Source: Gordonia malaquae NBRC 108250 (lineage in GTDB: Bacteria; Actinomycetota; Actinomycetes; Mycobacteriales; Mycobacteriaceae). Taken from it: a stretch of DNA of 64,000 nt. A model generated the notes under the pieces. It did not search any database. It saw only the letters and a program-made list of their open reading frames with translations, and was not told where the DNA came from. The stretch is from the NCBI RefSeq assembly GCF_000344135.1, contig NZ_BAOP01000011.1:62001-126000 (forward strand), read 5' to 3'. The translations under genes were made by a program, and so were the position numbers. Positions within the stretch are counted from its first letter, which is position 1. Each line of letters starts with the position of its first letter. Shown in pieces: positions 40,955 to 50,072 of this stretch.

Positions 40955-42724
40955 TCAGCGCGGGGCCTTGGCCGCCGCGACGTCCGCCGGATAGTCGTCG
41001 TAGAACGGCACGTAGCCGTCTGCGCGGCCTTTGAGCACCCACACCTCGTCGTCACCGACATCGCCGAAGCCCTCGTCGCGCAGTTCCACCTTGCGGTTCT
41101 TGAACGTGGACGTCACTTCGAGTTCGTCGACGAACCGCACGAACAGCGGCACCGCGTACGCGGGCAGCGATGCGTACAGCCGGTCGGCCAGCTGCTTCGG
41201 GTCAGGCCGCTGGTCACCCGCGAGCGTGATCGACACCATGCCCGCTTTGCCGTCGCATCCGGGGACCTCGACGCCGTAGGCGACTGCTCCGTCGATCGTG
41301 TCGTCCTCGCCTGCCGCACCCTCCACCTCGGTGGTCGCGACGTTCTCGCCCTTCCAGCGGAAGGTGTCGCCCAGGCGGTCGACGAAGGTGATGTGCGAGA
41401 ACCCGATGTCGCGGACGAGATCACCCGAGTTGAAGTAGGCGTCGCCCTTCTTGAAGGCGTCGCGGACGATCTTCTTCTCGGTCTCCCGCGAATCGGTGTA
41501 GCCGTCGACCGGGACGCGCTCGCTGATCTCGGCGATCAGCAGACCCGGCTCGCCCTTCGGAACGGCGACGAGACGGCCACTGCCGTCGCGCTTGGGCTGG
41601 CCGTCCGCGTCGTACTCGACGAGCTTGAACGGAAGCGGACAGAACCCGACGGTCCGCTTGACGCCGAAGACGTTGACGAACGCCAGATTGAGCTCGCTGG
41701 CGCCGTAGAACTCGACGACGCGGTCGATCCCGAAGCGGTCGACGAACTCGTCCCAGATCTCGGGGCGGAGTCCGTTGCCGACGATGAGGCGCACCGAATG
41801 TGCACGGTCGGTCGGCTTCTCCGGCTGCGCGAGAAGGTAGCGGCACAGTTCACCGATGTAAGAGAACGCTGTCGCCCGGTTCTCGATCACGTCGTCCCAG
41901 AAGCGGGATGCGGAGAACTGCTTGCCCAGGGCCATGCACGCACCGCTGGCCAGGACCGCGCCGAGAGACACCGACACCGCGTTGTTGTGATAGAGCGGCA
42001 GCGCCACATACATGGTGTCCGACGGGCGCAGACGAACCGCGAGCCCGCCGATGCCGGTGTAGTTCGCCAGCCAACGGTTGTGGCTCATCACGCTGGCCTT
42101 GGGCAGGCCGGTGGTGCCGGAGGTGAAGATGTAGAACGCAAGAGTCGACGCGGGAAGTGTCGCCGTGACCGCCGGGTTCGCCTCCGACTTCCCCGCTGCC
42201 GCCTCCTCGAGCGCGGCGAAGTCGAGGATGTGCTCGGGATGGCGTTCGGGGCTCATCGAGTCGAACGCCTCGTCGCATTCGGGGTCGCGGATCAGGACGT
42301 TCGCGTCGAGCAGCGACATGCTGTGATCGATGACGTCGCCGCGCTGGTTGTAATTGAGCATTCCCGCGACCGCGCCCAGTTTGAGGACGGCGAGGATCAC
42401 CAGGAGGTCGGTCGGATTGTTCTTCGACAGGATCCCGACGACGTCGCCGACTTTGACACCGCGTTCGGTCAGCACCGCGGCGTACCGATTGACGGTGCGA
42501 TTGCACTCCCCGTACGACGACGACTCGCCGTGCCAGCGGAGGAAGGGCCGGTCCGGATGGTCCGCGGCGAGCTGCGCGAAGATCTGGCCGATGCTGTTCT
42601 TCTTGTCCGGAGACCGGAAGATCATGTTCGGCGCATGGCGAGCCATTCCGGGCAGGTCGGGGGCCATCTTGACGACACCCTTGAGAATGTCGGTGAACCC
42701 GACCTTGGTGGGCACTGTGTTCAT
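40955..42724 (-). CDS. fadD6: Long-chain fatty acyl-CoA synthetase FadD6
   Basis: ANL-superfamily ligase of 589 residues, very-long-chain acyl-CoA synthetase (FATP-like) type. ATP motif FTSGTTGLPKASVMSHNRW, ALPLYHNNAVSVSLG, EFYGASELNLAF, FNSGDLVRDIGFSHITFVDR, DTFRWKGENVATTEVE, and the C-terminal FKNRKVELRDEGF. FATP members may couple uptake with activation. ATG 42724 has AGGAG upstream; GTG 42736 is possible. Matches Rv1206. Confidence 0.95.
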   Translation of the reverse strand: MNTVPTKVGFTDILKGVVKMAPDLPGMARHAPNMIFRSPDKKNSIGQIFAQLAADHPDRPFLRWHGESSSYGECNRTVNRYAAVLTERGVKVGDVVGILSKNNPTDLLVILAVLKLGAVAGMLNYNQRGDVIDHSMSLLDANVLIRDPECDEAFDSMSPERHPEHILDFAALEEAAAGKSEANPAVTATLPASTLAFYIFTSGTTGLPKASVMSHNRWLANYTGIGGLAVRLRPSDTMYVALPLYHNNAVSVSLGAVLASGACMALGKQFSASRFWDDVIENRATAFSYIGELCRYLLAQPEKPTDRAHSVRLIVGNGLRPEIWDEFVDRFGIDRVVEFYGASELNLAFVNVFGVKRTVGFCPLPFKLVEYDADGQPKRDGSGRLVAVPKGEPGLLIAEISERVPVDGYTDSRETEKKIVRDAFKKGDAYFNSGDLVRDIGFSHITFVDRLGDTFRWKGENVATTEVEGAAGEDDTIDGAVAYGVEVPGCDGKAGMVSITLAGDQRPDPKQLADRLYASLPAYAVPLFVRFVDELEVTSTFKNRKVELRDEGFGDVGDDEVWVLKGRADGYVPFYDDYPADVAAAKAPR

Positions 42725-42766
42725 GGGTTGCTTCACTCCTCACGCCGGACGGTGAACGCCGTCACC

Positions 42767-43315
42767 TTACCGTAGAGTCAGTTCTTTCATCGCGGCAGAC
42801 ACCGTGTCGACCACGACAAGCCGGTTCAACGCCCGGTCGGAGACGAATCCACGGGCGCGCAGATCGTCAAGCCAGGCGAGCATCGGGTCGTAGAACCCGC
42901 CGTGATTGATCATCACGACAGGCTTGTCGTGCACCCCGAGATAGGCGCCGGTCCACGTCTCGAAGAGTTCTTCGAACGTGCCGACCCCACCCGGCAGCGT
43001 GATGAAGCCGTCGGACATCTCGTCCATCAACCGCTTCCGCTCGCGCATGGTGTCGGTGACGATCAATTCGTCGGAGTCCAGATCGGCCACTTCGAGCGCC
43101 ATCAGGTGCTCGGGGATGATGCCGATCGTCCTGCCACCGGCTCCGCGCGCGGCGCGGGCGACGCTGCCCATCATGGAGATGTTCCCGCCGCCGGACACGA
43201 GTGTGGCCCCAGCCGCGGCGATGGCTTTGCCGGTGTCGGCGGCCAGGCGCAGGTACTCCTCGTCGACCGGGCCGGACGCGCAGTACACGCAGATCGCGGG
43301 CGCATCGCGCGTCAC
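42767..43315 (-). CDS. LOG-family protein (cytokinin riboside phosphoribohydrolase type)
   Basis: A 182-residue Rossmann-like protein: CVYCASGPVDEEYLRLA, LVSGGGNISMMGSVARAA and PGGVGTFEELFETW (PGGxGTxxE). In LOG enzymes these bind a nucleoside monophosphate and release the base; mycobacterial Rv1205 is reported to make cytokinins. Its ATG overlaps the stop of the upstream LOG gene (ATGA). Confidence 0.93.
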   Translation of the reverse strand: MTRDAPAICVYCASGPVDEEYLRLAADTGKAIAAAGATLVSGGGNISMMGSVARAARGAGGRTIGIIPEHLMALEVADLDSDELIVTDTMRERKRLMDEMSDGFITLPGGVGTFEELFETWTGAYLGVHDKPVVMINHGGFYDPMLAWLDDLRARGFVSDRALNRLVVVDTVSAAMKELTLR

Positions 43316-44124
43316 GGGCGGATCGCCTTGTCGCAGACGGCCTGCACCGCTTCCTCGGGTGTGTCGACGAGAGTGATCAGGTCGAGGTCCTCGGGTGAGA
43401 TCTTGCCGTCGGCGACGAGTGTGTTCTTCATCCAGTCGACAAGGGGCCCCCAGAAGTCACGGCCGACGAGCACGATCGGGAAGCGCAGCACTTTGCGGGT
43501 CTGCACGAGGGTCAGCGCTTCGAACAGTTCGTCAAGAGTGCCGATGCCGCCGGGCAGGCAGACGAACGCCTGCGAGTACTTGACGAACATCGTCTTGCGG
43601 ACGAAGAAGTACCGGAAGTTGATCGCCAGTGTGACGTACGGGTTGATGTGCTGCTCGAACGGCAACTCGATGTTGAGGCCGATGGACTGTGCTCCGGCTT
43701 CGAAGGCGCCCTTGTTCGTCGCCTCCATGGCCCCGGGTCCGCCGCCGGTGATCACGGCGAATCCGGCCTCGCCGAGCCTCCGCCCCACGTCGACGCCCAG
43801 GTTGTACTCGTCGCTGCCCGGTTCCACCCGGGCCGAGCCGAAGACGGTGACGGCTTCGGCGACACCGCTGAGAGCGTCGAACCCGGCGACGAACTCGGAT
43901 TGGATGCGCAGAACGCGCCATGAGTCGTGGATTCGGCGGTGATCGGCGAGCTGCGGATCGCGCGGGTCCACCCACTCGAGAAGAGTGCGGTCAGTCGTGA
44001 TCCGCTCGGCGTCTCCGGACACCCTGACCTGCGTCGCCCCGATATGCCGCAGCGGCACCGCCTCGAAGGTCGCCTCGTCGTCATCAGTGGGCTGCGCGTT
44101 CGCGCCGGGTTCGCCATCGGCCAT
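43312..44124 (-). CDS. LOG-family protein, larger form
   Basis: A 270-residue TIGR00730-type protein. VTVFGSARVEPGSDEYN, VITGGGPGAMEATNKGAFEAG and CLPGGIGTLDELFEALTL. The N-terminal 70 residues (RHIGATQVRVSGDAERITTD) are an extension absent from the neighbouring LOG protein. ATG 44124 (MADGEPGANAQ) is preferred to 44142. Two LOG paralogues in one translationally coupled pair suggests related but distinct nucleotide substrates. Confidence 0.9.
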   Translation of the reverse strand: MADGEPGANAQPTDDDEATFEAVPLRHIGATQVRVSGDAERITTDRTLLEWVDPRDPQLADHRRIHDSWRVLRIQSEFVAGFDALSGVAEAVTVFGSARVEPGSDEYNLGVDVGRRLGEAGFAVITGGGPGAMEATNKGAFEAGAQSIGLNIELPFEQHINPYVTLAINFRYFFVRKTMFVKYSQAFVCLPGGIGTLDELFEALTLVQTRKVLRFPIVLVGRDFWGPLVDWMKNTLVADGKISPEDLDLITLVDTPEEAVQAVCDKAIRP

Positions 44125-44163
44125 GACAGGAGACGCTACCAATCCGCGCGGCCTCCCACCGTG

Positions 44164-44610
44164 TCAGACGCGCACCTCGAACACCGGGAATCCCGACGCG
44201 ACAGCGAGGATCTCCTCGTCCGAGGAGGTCGCGGTCAGTCCACCCACGAAATCCGAGACCTGCCAGCCCCACTTGTCGAGGTAGCCGCGGATGATCGCCG
44301 GCTTGGCGGAGGCATCGAGTTCGGCGAGGGCCACGACGTCGGTGCGGCGGCCGCGTCGCAGTGCCACCGCTCCCCCTGCGCGGACATTGCGCACCCACTG
44401 CGTGTTGCCGCGGGGCGAGAACAGGAAACGACGGTCGTCGACGACGAGCACATTGACCGGCGTCCGACGGATCTCGCCGGTGCTCCGTCCGACCGTCTGC
44501 AACTCATGGACGCCTTTCGGCGCAGCTCCGACCCGTGCGAGCCCGCCGACGATCCGATTCGAGGCGGTGAACATCGGGCCGCTCGGCGCTTCGTACCTGG
44601 TGTCGGTCAT
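44164..44610 (-). CDS. Deazaflavin (F420)-dependent nitroreductase-family protein
   Basis: A 148-residue split-barrel protein of the DUF385/Ddn family. GVHELQTVGRSTGEIRRTPV, VLVVDDRRFLFSPRGNTQWV and VRNVRAGGAVALRRG are the family's F420-phosphate and tail-binding regions. It probably uses F420H2 to reduce an unknown quinone or enone. Suited to the window's three F420 biosynthesis loci. It lies eleven bases after the DUF2568 gene. Confidence 0.88.
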   Translation of the reverse strand: MTDTRYEAPSGPMFTASNRIVGGLARVGAAPKGVHELQTVGRSTGEIRRTPVNVLVVDDRRFLFSPRGNTQWVRNVRAGGAVALRRGRRTDVVALAELDASAKPAIIRGYLDKWGWQVSDFVGGLTATSSDEEILAVASGFPVFEVRV

Positions 44611-44621
44611 CGTGATCTCCT

Positions 44622-44972
44622 TCAGAAGTCTCGGTAGGGCGGCAACACGGCCGCGATGTTGACAACAAGCGAGAACACGGCGAACGCCCACACGATCGGC
44701 GCTCGAATCCCGGCCGCCACGAGAAGCGCCGTCGCCGCCGCGTACAAGCCGATCTTGACCGCGTACTTCGCGACGATCATGTCCACGACCGGCTGCGGGG
44801 ACGCGAACAGCGCCCACAGGGCCACCGCGACGACGACAGCTGCGAGTCCGGCGAGCACGCCCGGCCATCCGCGGCCCGCCGCCGCCCACGCCCCACCGCC
44901 GAGAACGCCGAGCATCAGGACCTCGCTGGTGAAGAGCAGTGCGGCGAGCGACCAGAGATATGCCGTGCCCAT
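44622..44972 (-). CDS. YrdB/DUF2568-like membrane protein
   Basis: A 116-residue, four-helix protein (LWSLAALLFTSEVLMLGVLGGGAW, GVLAGLAAVVVAVALWALFAS, KIGLYAAATALLVAAGI, IVWAFAVFSLVVNIAAVL). Family of unknown function. It is divergent from a TetR gene, and paired operators in the gap suggest repression together with the downstream F420-dependent reductase. Confidence 0.75.
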   Translation of the reverse strand: MGTAYLWSLAALLFTSEVLMLGVLGGGAWAAAGRGWPGVLAGLAAVVVAVALWALFASPQPVVDMIVAKYAVKIGLYAAATALLVAAGIRAPIVWAFAVFSLVVNIAAVLPPYRDF

Positions 44973-44981
44973 CTCAACCTC

Positions 44982-45060
44982 CGACAAATCGTGAACAGTG
45001 TTCTCGTTTTAAGACGGTACAGCTCCGCCATCGACAAATCAAGAACAGTGTTCTTGTTTA
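44982..45060. promoter_or_regulatory. Paired TetR-type operators
   Basis: A direct repeat of about 29 bases (44982-45010 and 45032-45060; shared CGACAAATC and GAACAGTGTTCT) contains a palindrome in each copy: CGTGAACAGTGTTCTCG (44990-45006) and the perfect CAAGAACAGTGTTCTTG (45040-45056), 50 bp apart. They lie between the DUF2568 gene and the divergent TetR gene. Confidence 0.85.
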
Positions 45061-45098
45061 TTGGATGGGACCCGGCGGACGTGCGACGATGTGAGGTG

Positions 45099-45809
45099 AT
45101 GAGCACCCCCACCGAACCCGGAGTCCGGGCCCGCAATCGAGCCGCGCTGGAGTCGCAGCTGCGCGATGTCGGACGACGCCACCTCGCCGAACACGGCGCC
45201 GCGGCACTCTCTTTGCGGGCGGTGGCTCGCGACATGGGACGCACCCCGTCGTCGCTGTACCGCTACGTCCGCGACCGCGACGACCTGCTCACCGTCCTCA
45301 TCATCGAGGCGTACGACGACCTCGGCGACGCACTCGACACGGCCGTCGCCGGTTGTCAGCCCGGCAGGCCCGCGTTCGAGGCGTTCGCGCATGCACTGCA
45401 CGTGTGGGCCGTCGCGCACCCGAGCGAGTACGCCCTGCTCTACGGCTCACCGGTGCCCGGCTATCACGCGCCGGCCGATGCGACCGCGCGGGCAGGCAAC
45501 CGACCGATCCTGGCTGCGGCCCGGATCGTCGCAGGTCTGGAAGTCGTGCCGAACATCTCCGGAACAAGCGCCGAACGGCAACAACGCGCCGTCGACGCCC
45601 TCCGCGCGGCGACGCGGGAGGACGGCGTAGTCGAGCTCGGCCTGACGCCCGAGGTCCTGACCAGGACCGTTGCTGCGTGGAATCTGCTGCTCGGCGCGAT
45701 CACGAGTGAGCTGTTCGAACAGTTGGGGCCCATCACCGACCGCCCCGACGACGTGTGGGACGGGATCGTCGACCTCGCGGGTGCGCTGGTGTTCGGAACC
45801 GAGACCTAG
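45099..45809 (+). CDS. TetR-family transcriptional regulator
   Basis: A 236-residue repressor with HTH at about residues 30-66 (AALSLRAVARDMGRTPSSLYRYVRDRDDLLTVLI) and a TetR_C-type ligand domain (FEAFAHALHVWAVAHPSEYALLYGSPVPGY). ATG 45099 is chosen; the frame runs upstream through the operators. It most likely represses itself and the divergent DUF2568-Ddn pair through the palindromes at 44990-45056. Confidence 0.92.
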   Translation: MSTPTEPGVRARNRAALESQLRDVGRRHLAEHGAAALSLRAVARDMGRTPSSLYRYVRDRDDLLTVLIIEAYDDLGDALDTAVAGCQPGRPAFEAFAHALHVWAVAHPSEYALLYGSPVPGYHAPADATARAGNRPILAAARIVAGLEVVPNISGTSAERQQRAVDALRAATREDGVVELGLTPEVLTRTVAAWNLLLGAITSELFEQLGPITDRPDDVWDGIVDLAGALVFGTET

Positions 45810-45924
45810 TGTCGTGTGGTGAAAGCTCCTCAATGGTTGACAAAAGGACCCGGAAGGTTCGTCGCGACCTTCGTCGACGGACGGCTGCCGTCACAAGGGT
45901 CGCGTTTGTCGACGACGCGTCGAT

Positions 45925-47028
45925 CTAGAGCGACAGGTACGTGCGCAAGATCTGGGTCACCTGCGTGATCTGCTCGACGGGCACCCGCTCGTCGACTCGG
46001 TGCGCCAGACTCGGATCGCCGGGCCCGAGGTTCACCGCCGGGATGCCGAGCGCGGAGAACCTGGACACGTCCGTCCACCCGTACTTCGCTCGGAACTTGC
46101 CGTCGGCCGCCGCGACCAGCGCGGCCGCGGCGGGATGAGCGAGCCCGGGCAGCGCACCGGACGCCGAGTCGGTGACCTCGGCGGTCACTGCCCCGGACGC
46201 CAGCTCGGCGGCGAACACCTCACGCACGTGCTCGAAGGCCTGCTCCTCACTGCGGTCGGGCGCGAAGCGGAAGTTCACATCGACGTACACCTCGTCGGGG
46301 ATGACATTGCCCGCGACGCCGCCGTGGATTCCGACGGCCGACAGCCCTTCGCGGTACTCGCAGCCGTCGATGTCGACGCGGCGCGGTTCGTATGCCGCGA
46401 GGGTCGTCAGGAGGCCGCCGAGCTTGTGAATCGCGTTGTCGCCCATCCATGCCCGGGCCGAGTGCGCGCGCGTTCCGGTGGCGGTGAACCGGACCCGCAG
46501 AGTGCCCTGGCAGCCCGCCTCAATCAGGCCCGCGGTCGGCTCGCCGAGGATCGCGACGTCGCCGGAGAGCCAGTCGGGAAGTTCTCGTTCGATGGCGCCG
46601 AGACCGTTGAACTCGGCGGCGATCTCCTCGCAGTCGTAGAAGATCAACGTCAGATCATGCGCGGGCTCGTCCAACGTGGCGGCGAGGTGCAGGAACACTG
46701 CGTCGCCCGACTTCATGTCTACGGTTCCGCATCCGTGCAGGACGTCGCCCTCGTCGTCGGTGACGGTGCGCCTCGACGGGACGTTGTCGACGATCGGCAC
46801 GGTGTCGAGATGTCCGGCGAGGATCACTCTGGTCGGCAGCCCGCGATTCGTCCTGGCGAGCACACAGTTCCCATGCCGGACGACCTCGAATCCGGTGAGC
46901 TGTTCGCGCAGGGCGGCCTCGACGGCGTCGGCGATCGACTTCTCGTCGCGGCTGACGCTCGCGATGTCGACGAGTGCGGCCGTCAAGTCGATCGGGTCGG
47001 CGGACAGGTTCAGCTCAGGAATGCTCAC
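45925..47028 (-). CDS. dapE: Succinyl-diaminopimelate desuccinylase
   Basis: M20 metallohydrolase of 367 residues in lysine/mesodiaminopimelate synthesis. Metal and catalytic residues: [14 protein letters not shown] (His, Asp), [13 protein letters not shown] (Asp), [14 protein letters not shown] (Glu), LGEPTAG and the C-terminal HRVDERVP (His). It is divergent from dapD across 46 bases, so the two consecutive enzymes share a promoter region. The 115-base gap after TetR (45810-45924) shows no feature I can support. Confidence 0.96.
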   Translation of the reverse strand: MSIPELNLSADPIDLTAALVDIASVSRDEKSIADAVEAALREQLTGFEVVRHGNCVLARTNRGLPTRVILAGHLDTVPIVDNVPSRRTVTDDEGDVLHGCGTVDMKSGDAVFLHLAATLDEPAHDLTLIFYDCEEIAAEFNGLGAIERELPDWLSGDVAILGEPTAGLIEAGCQGTLRVRFTATGTRAHSARAWMGDNAIHKLGGLLTTLAAYEPRRVDIDGCEYREGLSAVGIHGGVAGNVIPDEVYVDVNFRFAPDRSEEQAFEHVREVFAAELASGAVTAEVTDSASGALPGLAHPAAAALVAAADGKFRAKYGWTDVSRFSALGIPAVNLGPGDPSLAHRVDERVPVEQITQVTQILRTYLSL

Positions 47029-47074
47029 GACAATCCATCGTAGGCCTGTCAGGGCGCCCCGTTAGACTCGTGCC

Positions 47075-48040
47075 GTGACTACTCAAGGTGCTGTTGCCAT
47101 TGGAATCGCCACCGTCGTCGACACGGACGGCACGACGACCGTCCTCGACACGTGGTACCCGACTCCCGAACTCTCCACGGACGCCGGCACCACCGGCTCG
47201 ACCGAACTGACCGGCGACGACGTGCCGTCCGATCTGCGCCCGCTCGTCGGCGCCGACGAAGCCCGCGGCGTCCGCACGATCGCCGTCAAGACGGTGATCG
47301 CCGACCTGTCGGTCGCACCGGTCGACGCGCACGACGTCTACCTGCGCCTGCACCTTCTCTCGCATCGTTTGGTGCAGCCGCACGGCGCCAACCTCGACGG
47401 CCAGTTCGGACTGCTCGCGAACGTGGTGTGGACCAACTTCGGCCCCTGCGCCGTCGACGGCTTCGAGCAGACGCGCGTCCGCCTGCGCGCCCGCGGCCAC
47501 GTGACCGTGACGTCGATCGACAAGTTCCCGCGCATGGTCGACTACGTGTCGCCGTCGGGTGTCCGCATCGGCGACGCCGACCGCGTGCGTCTCGGCGCCC
47601 ACCTCGCCGCAGGAACCACCGTCATGCACGAGGGCTTCGTGAACTTCAACGCAGGCACCCTCGGCACGTCGATGGTCGAGGGTCGCATCTCGGCCGGTGT
47701 GGTGATCGGCGACGGCTCGGACATCGGCGGCGGCGCGTCCACCATGGGTACCCTGTCGGGCGGTGGCAAGGAGATCATCACCATCGGAAAGCGGTGCCTC
47801 CTCGGCGCGAATGCGGGCTGCGGCATCCCGCTCGGCGACGACTGCGTCGTCGAAGCCGGCCTTTACATCACGGCGGGCACCAAGGTGACCGGCCCAGACG
47901 GCTCGGTCGTCAAGGCCCGCGACCTCGCCGGCCGCTCGAACCTGCTCTTCCGCCGCAACAGCGTCACGGGCGCGGTCGAGGTGACCGCCAAGGAGGGCGA
48001 CGGCATCGAGCTCAACGAGGCTCTGCACGCCCACAACTGA
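47075..48040 (+). CDS. dapD: Tetrahydrodipicolinate N-succinyltransferase
   Basis: Actinobacterial-type DapD, 321 residues, a left-handed beta-helix acyltransferase that succinylates tetrahydrodipicolinate. N-terminal domain [20 protein letters not shown]; hexapeptide core [57 protein letters not shown] and [20 protein letters not shown]. The last 28 residues ([12 protein letters not shown]...[10 protein letters not shown]) are represented a second time, degraded, at 52130-52261. A hairpin terminator follows immediately. Confidence 0.96.
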   Translation: MTTQGAVAIGIATVVDTDGTTTVLDTWYPTPELSTDAGTTGSTELTGDDVPSDLRPLVGADEARGVRTIAVKTVIADLSVAPVDAHDVYLRLHLLSHRLVQPHGANLDGQFGLLANVVWTNFGPCAVDGFEQTRVRLRARGHVTVTSIDKFPRMVDYVSPSGVRIGDADRVRLGAHLAAGTTVMHEGFVNFNAGTLGTSMVEGRISAGVVIGDGSDIGGGASTMGTLSGGGKEIITIGKRCLLGANAGCGIPLGDDCVVEAGLYITAGTKVTGPDGSVVKARDLAGRSNLLFRRNSVTGAVEVTAKEGDGIELNEALHAHN

Positions 48041-48050
48041 CGCCCCGATC

Positions 48051-48101
48051 GACTGTGCCGTCGATCGTGACCACCATCAGGTCACGATCGGCGGCACAGT
48101 C
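48051..48101. terminator. Bidirectional hairpin terminator
   Basis: A 22-bp inverted repeat with one mismatch (outer arm GACTGTGCCG) and a 7-base loop between dapD and the convergent NrtR-like gene. Confidence 0.87.
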
Positions 48102-48104
48102 GTC

Positions 48105-48731
48105 TCACGGCCACCGCCAGACGGCACCTGGTCGCCCGACGCCGGACGGGGCGGATTCGTCGACCCGGACGGCGATCCGCTTGAGCGTGCGGTTGAGATT
48201 GCCGCGGTCCACGTCGCCGCCTGTCAGCGATGCCGTGACGGCCAGCGCGGTCCGTACGCTGAACTCGCGGCCGAGAAGGGCCGCGGTGAATCCGAGGTCG
48301 CGCCACAGCCTGTCGGCGAGGACCGGCCGGACGTCGGCGAGGATCCGGGCGTGATCGAACGCCAACGACGGCGGCTCGTCCCACGACACCCAGCGCCCGT
48401 CGACGGTCTCGACGTCTCCGACGGTCACCCACGCGGTGATCGACAGCGTCGGACCTCGAGGGTCGCGGTGCGGTTCGTCGAAGACGACGAGCTGACCCAC
48501 CCCGGTCACGTCGTCCGGTGTGATGGCGGCCTTGCCCGCAGCCCGCACGGCGGCCTCCGATATCCGCTCCCCCGCGCCCAGCAGGACTCCCGGCAGCGCC
48601 CAGTCGCCTGCGAACGGCTCGGCTGCCCGCCGATGGACGAGGACCTGCGTACCGTCGCCGCCGACCCGCAGGACGACGGCGTCCACCGACACCGCCGACG
48701 AGCCGACCCCGGGCGCGGAGAGTTCAGTCAT
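48105..48731 (-). CDS. NrtR-type regulator (inactive Nudix + winged helix)
   Basis: A 208-residue protein. The N-terminal Nudix fold (AVVLRVGGDGTQVLVHRRA, WALPGVLLGAGERISEAAVR) has lost the catalytic glutamates: the expected REUxEE at 63-68 reads RAAGKA. The C-terminal region (about 145-208), LGREFSVRTALAVTASLTGG then LNRTLKRIAVRV and GRPGAVWRWP, matches the winged helix of NrtR, where ADP-ribose or related ligands release DNA. It is the last gene of the four-gene operon and its ATG overlaps the PurA-like stop. It likely autoregulates through the dyad at 52075-52091. Ligand is an inference. Confidence 0.82.
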   Translation of the reverse strand: MTELSAPGVGSSAVSVDAVVLRVGGDGTQVLVHRRAAEPFAGDWALPGVLLGAGERISEAAVRAAGKAAITPDDVTGVGQLVVFDEPHRDPRGPTLSITAWVTVGDVETVDGRWVSWDEPPSLAFDHARILADVRPVLADRLWRDLGFTAALLGREFSVRTALAVTASLTGGDVDRGNLNRTLKRIAVRVDESAPSGVGRPGAVWRWP

Positions 48732-50038
48732 ACGACGAGTCTGGCACTCGCCCCGGTCTGCGCCCGGTCCCGCCTGTCCGGACCGTGCGCGCGGACGGCG
48801 ACCGGGACGCCCGCGGCCGCCGCGAGTTCGGCAGGGATCGCCGCGGCGTCCACCGCTTCGAGCACCGGTACAGCCGAGCGTGCGGTGGCCGTCAGACGCT
48901 CCTGGAACGCCAGGTCGCGGTAGTCGCCGAGCCCATAGTCGGCGTAACCACGCGCCACCTGGATCCCGTCGGCGACATCGAGGTGGCTGACCGCCAAGGC
49001 GTCCAGCCCGCCGTGCCGCCGGCAGACCTGCGCGGCGTACCGCAGCAGCGGCAGGTCCAGGTGCCCGATCCGCCAATCGCCCTGGTAGCGGCCGGTCCCG
49101 TTGTGCGGCTCGGCGATCGTCAGGTCCGGGTCCTCGGTCGGCAGCGGCCCCGCGCCGTGCCGGGTCGCGTAGGCGCGGACCGCCCCGATGACGGTGGCGG
49201 GCGGCTCCCCCGCCTCCCGGAGCAGGGCCTGCGCGACGGCGGGAAGGGTGGTGCTCCACGTGGTGTGCGGATGCAGTCCCCGCCACTCGTCGAGCAGGAC
49301 CCCCTGCGCGCCCTCGAAGATCAGCCGACCGCGCGATGCGGCCTCAGCGATCGCGGCTCGATCGTCGACGATCGACACCGCCCGCCCGAACTCCGCCAGC
49401 GCCGACGCCATCACCCGCACCGACGGCGGCTCATGCTCGGCACCGTCGAGGAGTGGCGCGTAGAACTCCGCCAACGCCATCAACGTACGACGCACGGTCT
49501 GCGGGTCGAGGCAGTCGGCGACTGTGAGCGGTGGTGTCGTCGCGTCGCGGGACGCGACGATGTCGTACAGGCTCTCGCCCCGCCGCAGTCGGGCGTCGTG
49601 GGCCAGTGCGTACCAGCGCGTCTCGCCGATCCCCAGCCCGCACGAACCGTGCCTGGCGTCGCCACGGGCGTCCTCGCGTATCCGGTTGACCGCGATGTGG
49701 ATCGGCGTCACCACCAGCGCCTCCGGACTCACTGACACCCGCCCCAACGGATCGGCGACGCCGAGGCCCTCCAGATCGAGGGCCTCGGCCGCCAGCCGCC
49801 ACGGGTCGACGACGACGTGCCTGCTCAGGTGGGTTGCCGCGCCCGTGAACGTGCCGCTGCCGAACAGGCGGAACGTGTGATGCAGACCGTCGGCCACCAC
49901 GTTGTGGGCGGCCTGCGCCCCGCCGTTGAAACGGACCACCGCGGTCGGCTTCACCCGCGCCGCCAACCAGTCGACGGTCGCGCCCTTCGTCTCGTCGCCG
50001 AAGCCGAGCCCGACTACGGCGAGGTGCCTGCTCGGCAT
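48728..50038 (-). CDS. PurA-like ligase, divergent adenylosuccinate synthetase paralogue
   Basis: A 436-residue member of the adenylosuccinate synthetase fold. Kept: the GTP/IMP loop GFGDETKG (12-19) with catalytic Asp15 and Lys18, RFNGGAQAAHNVV with His45, IGETRWYALAHDARLRRG, EGAQGVLLDEWRGLHP (242-257), GAVRAYATRHGAGPLPTE and GPDR (419-422). Changed: the aspartate-binding loop GATTGRPRRCGW of PurA is HNGTGRYQGDWR (312-323), losing the Arg pair, and NN of GGNNAGH is AQ. It therefore probably joins another amine to a nucleotide, or a different nucleotide. It sits between the vWA and NrtR-like genes; ribosome site GGAGGG. Confidence 0.85.
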   Translation of the reverse strand: MPSRHLAVVGLGFGDETKGATVDWLAARVKPTAVVRFNGGAQAAHNVVADGLHHTFRLFGSGTFTGAATHLSRHVVVDPWRLAAEALDLEGLGVADPLGRVSVSPEALVVTPIHIAVNRIREDARGDARHGSCGLGIGETRWYALAHDARLRRGESLYDIVASRDATTPPLTVADCLDPQTVRRTLMALAEFYAPLLDGAEHEPPSVRVMASALAEFGRAVSIVDDRAAIAEAASRGRLIFEGAQGVLLDEWRGLHPHTTWSTTLPAVAQALLREAGEPPATVIGAVRAYATRHGAGPLPTEDPDLTIAEPHNGTGRYQGDWRIGHLDLPLLRYAAQVCRRHGGLDALAVSHLDVADGIQVARGYADYGLGDYRDLAFQERLTATARSAVPVLEAVDAAAIPAELAAAAGVPVAVRAHGPDRRDRAQTGASARLVV

Positions 50039-50072
50039 GTTCCCTCCTCTCTCGAGTGTCTGTGCGGTCGGG

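Noticed and set aside
45819-45924. Possible short plus-strand peptide (VVKAPQWLTKGPGRFVATF...)
   Set aside because: No stop before dapE sequence, no ribosome site and no family; treated as intergenic.
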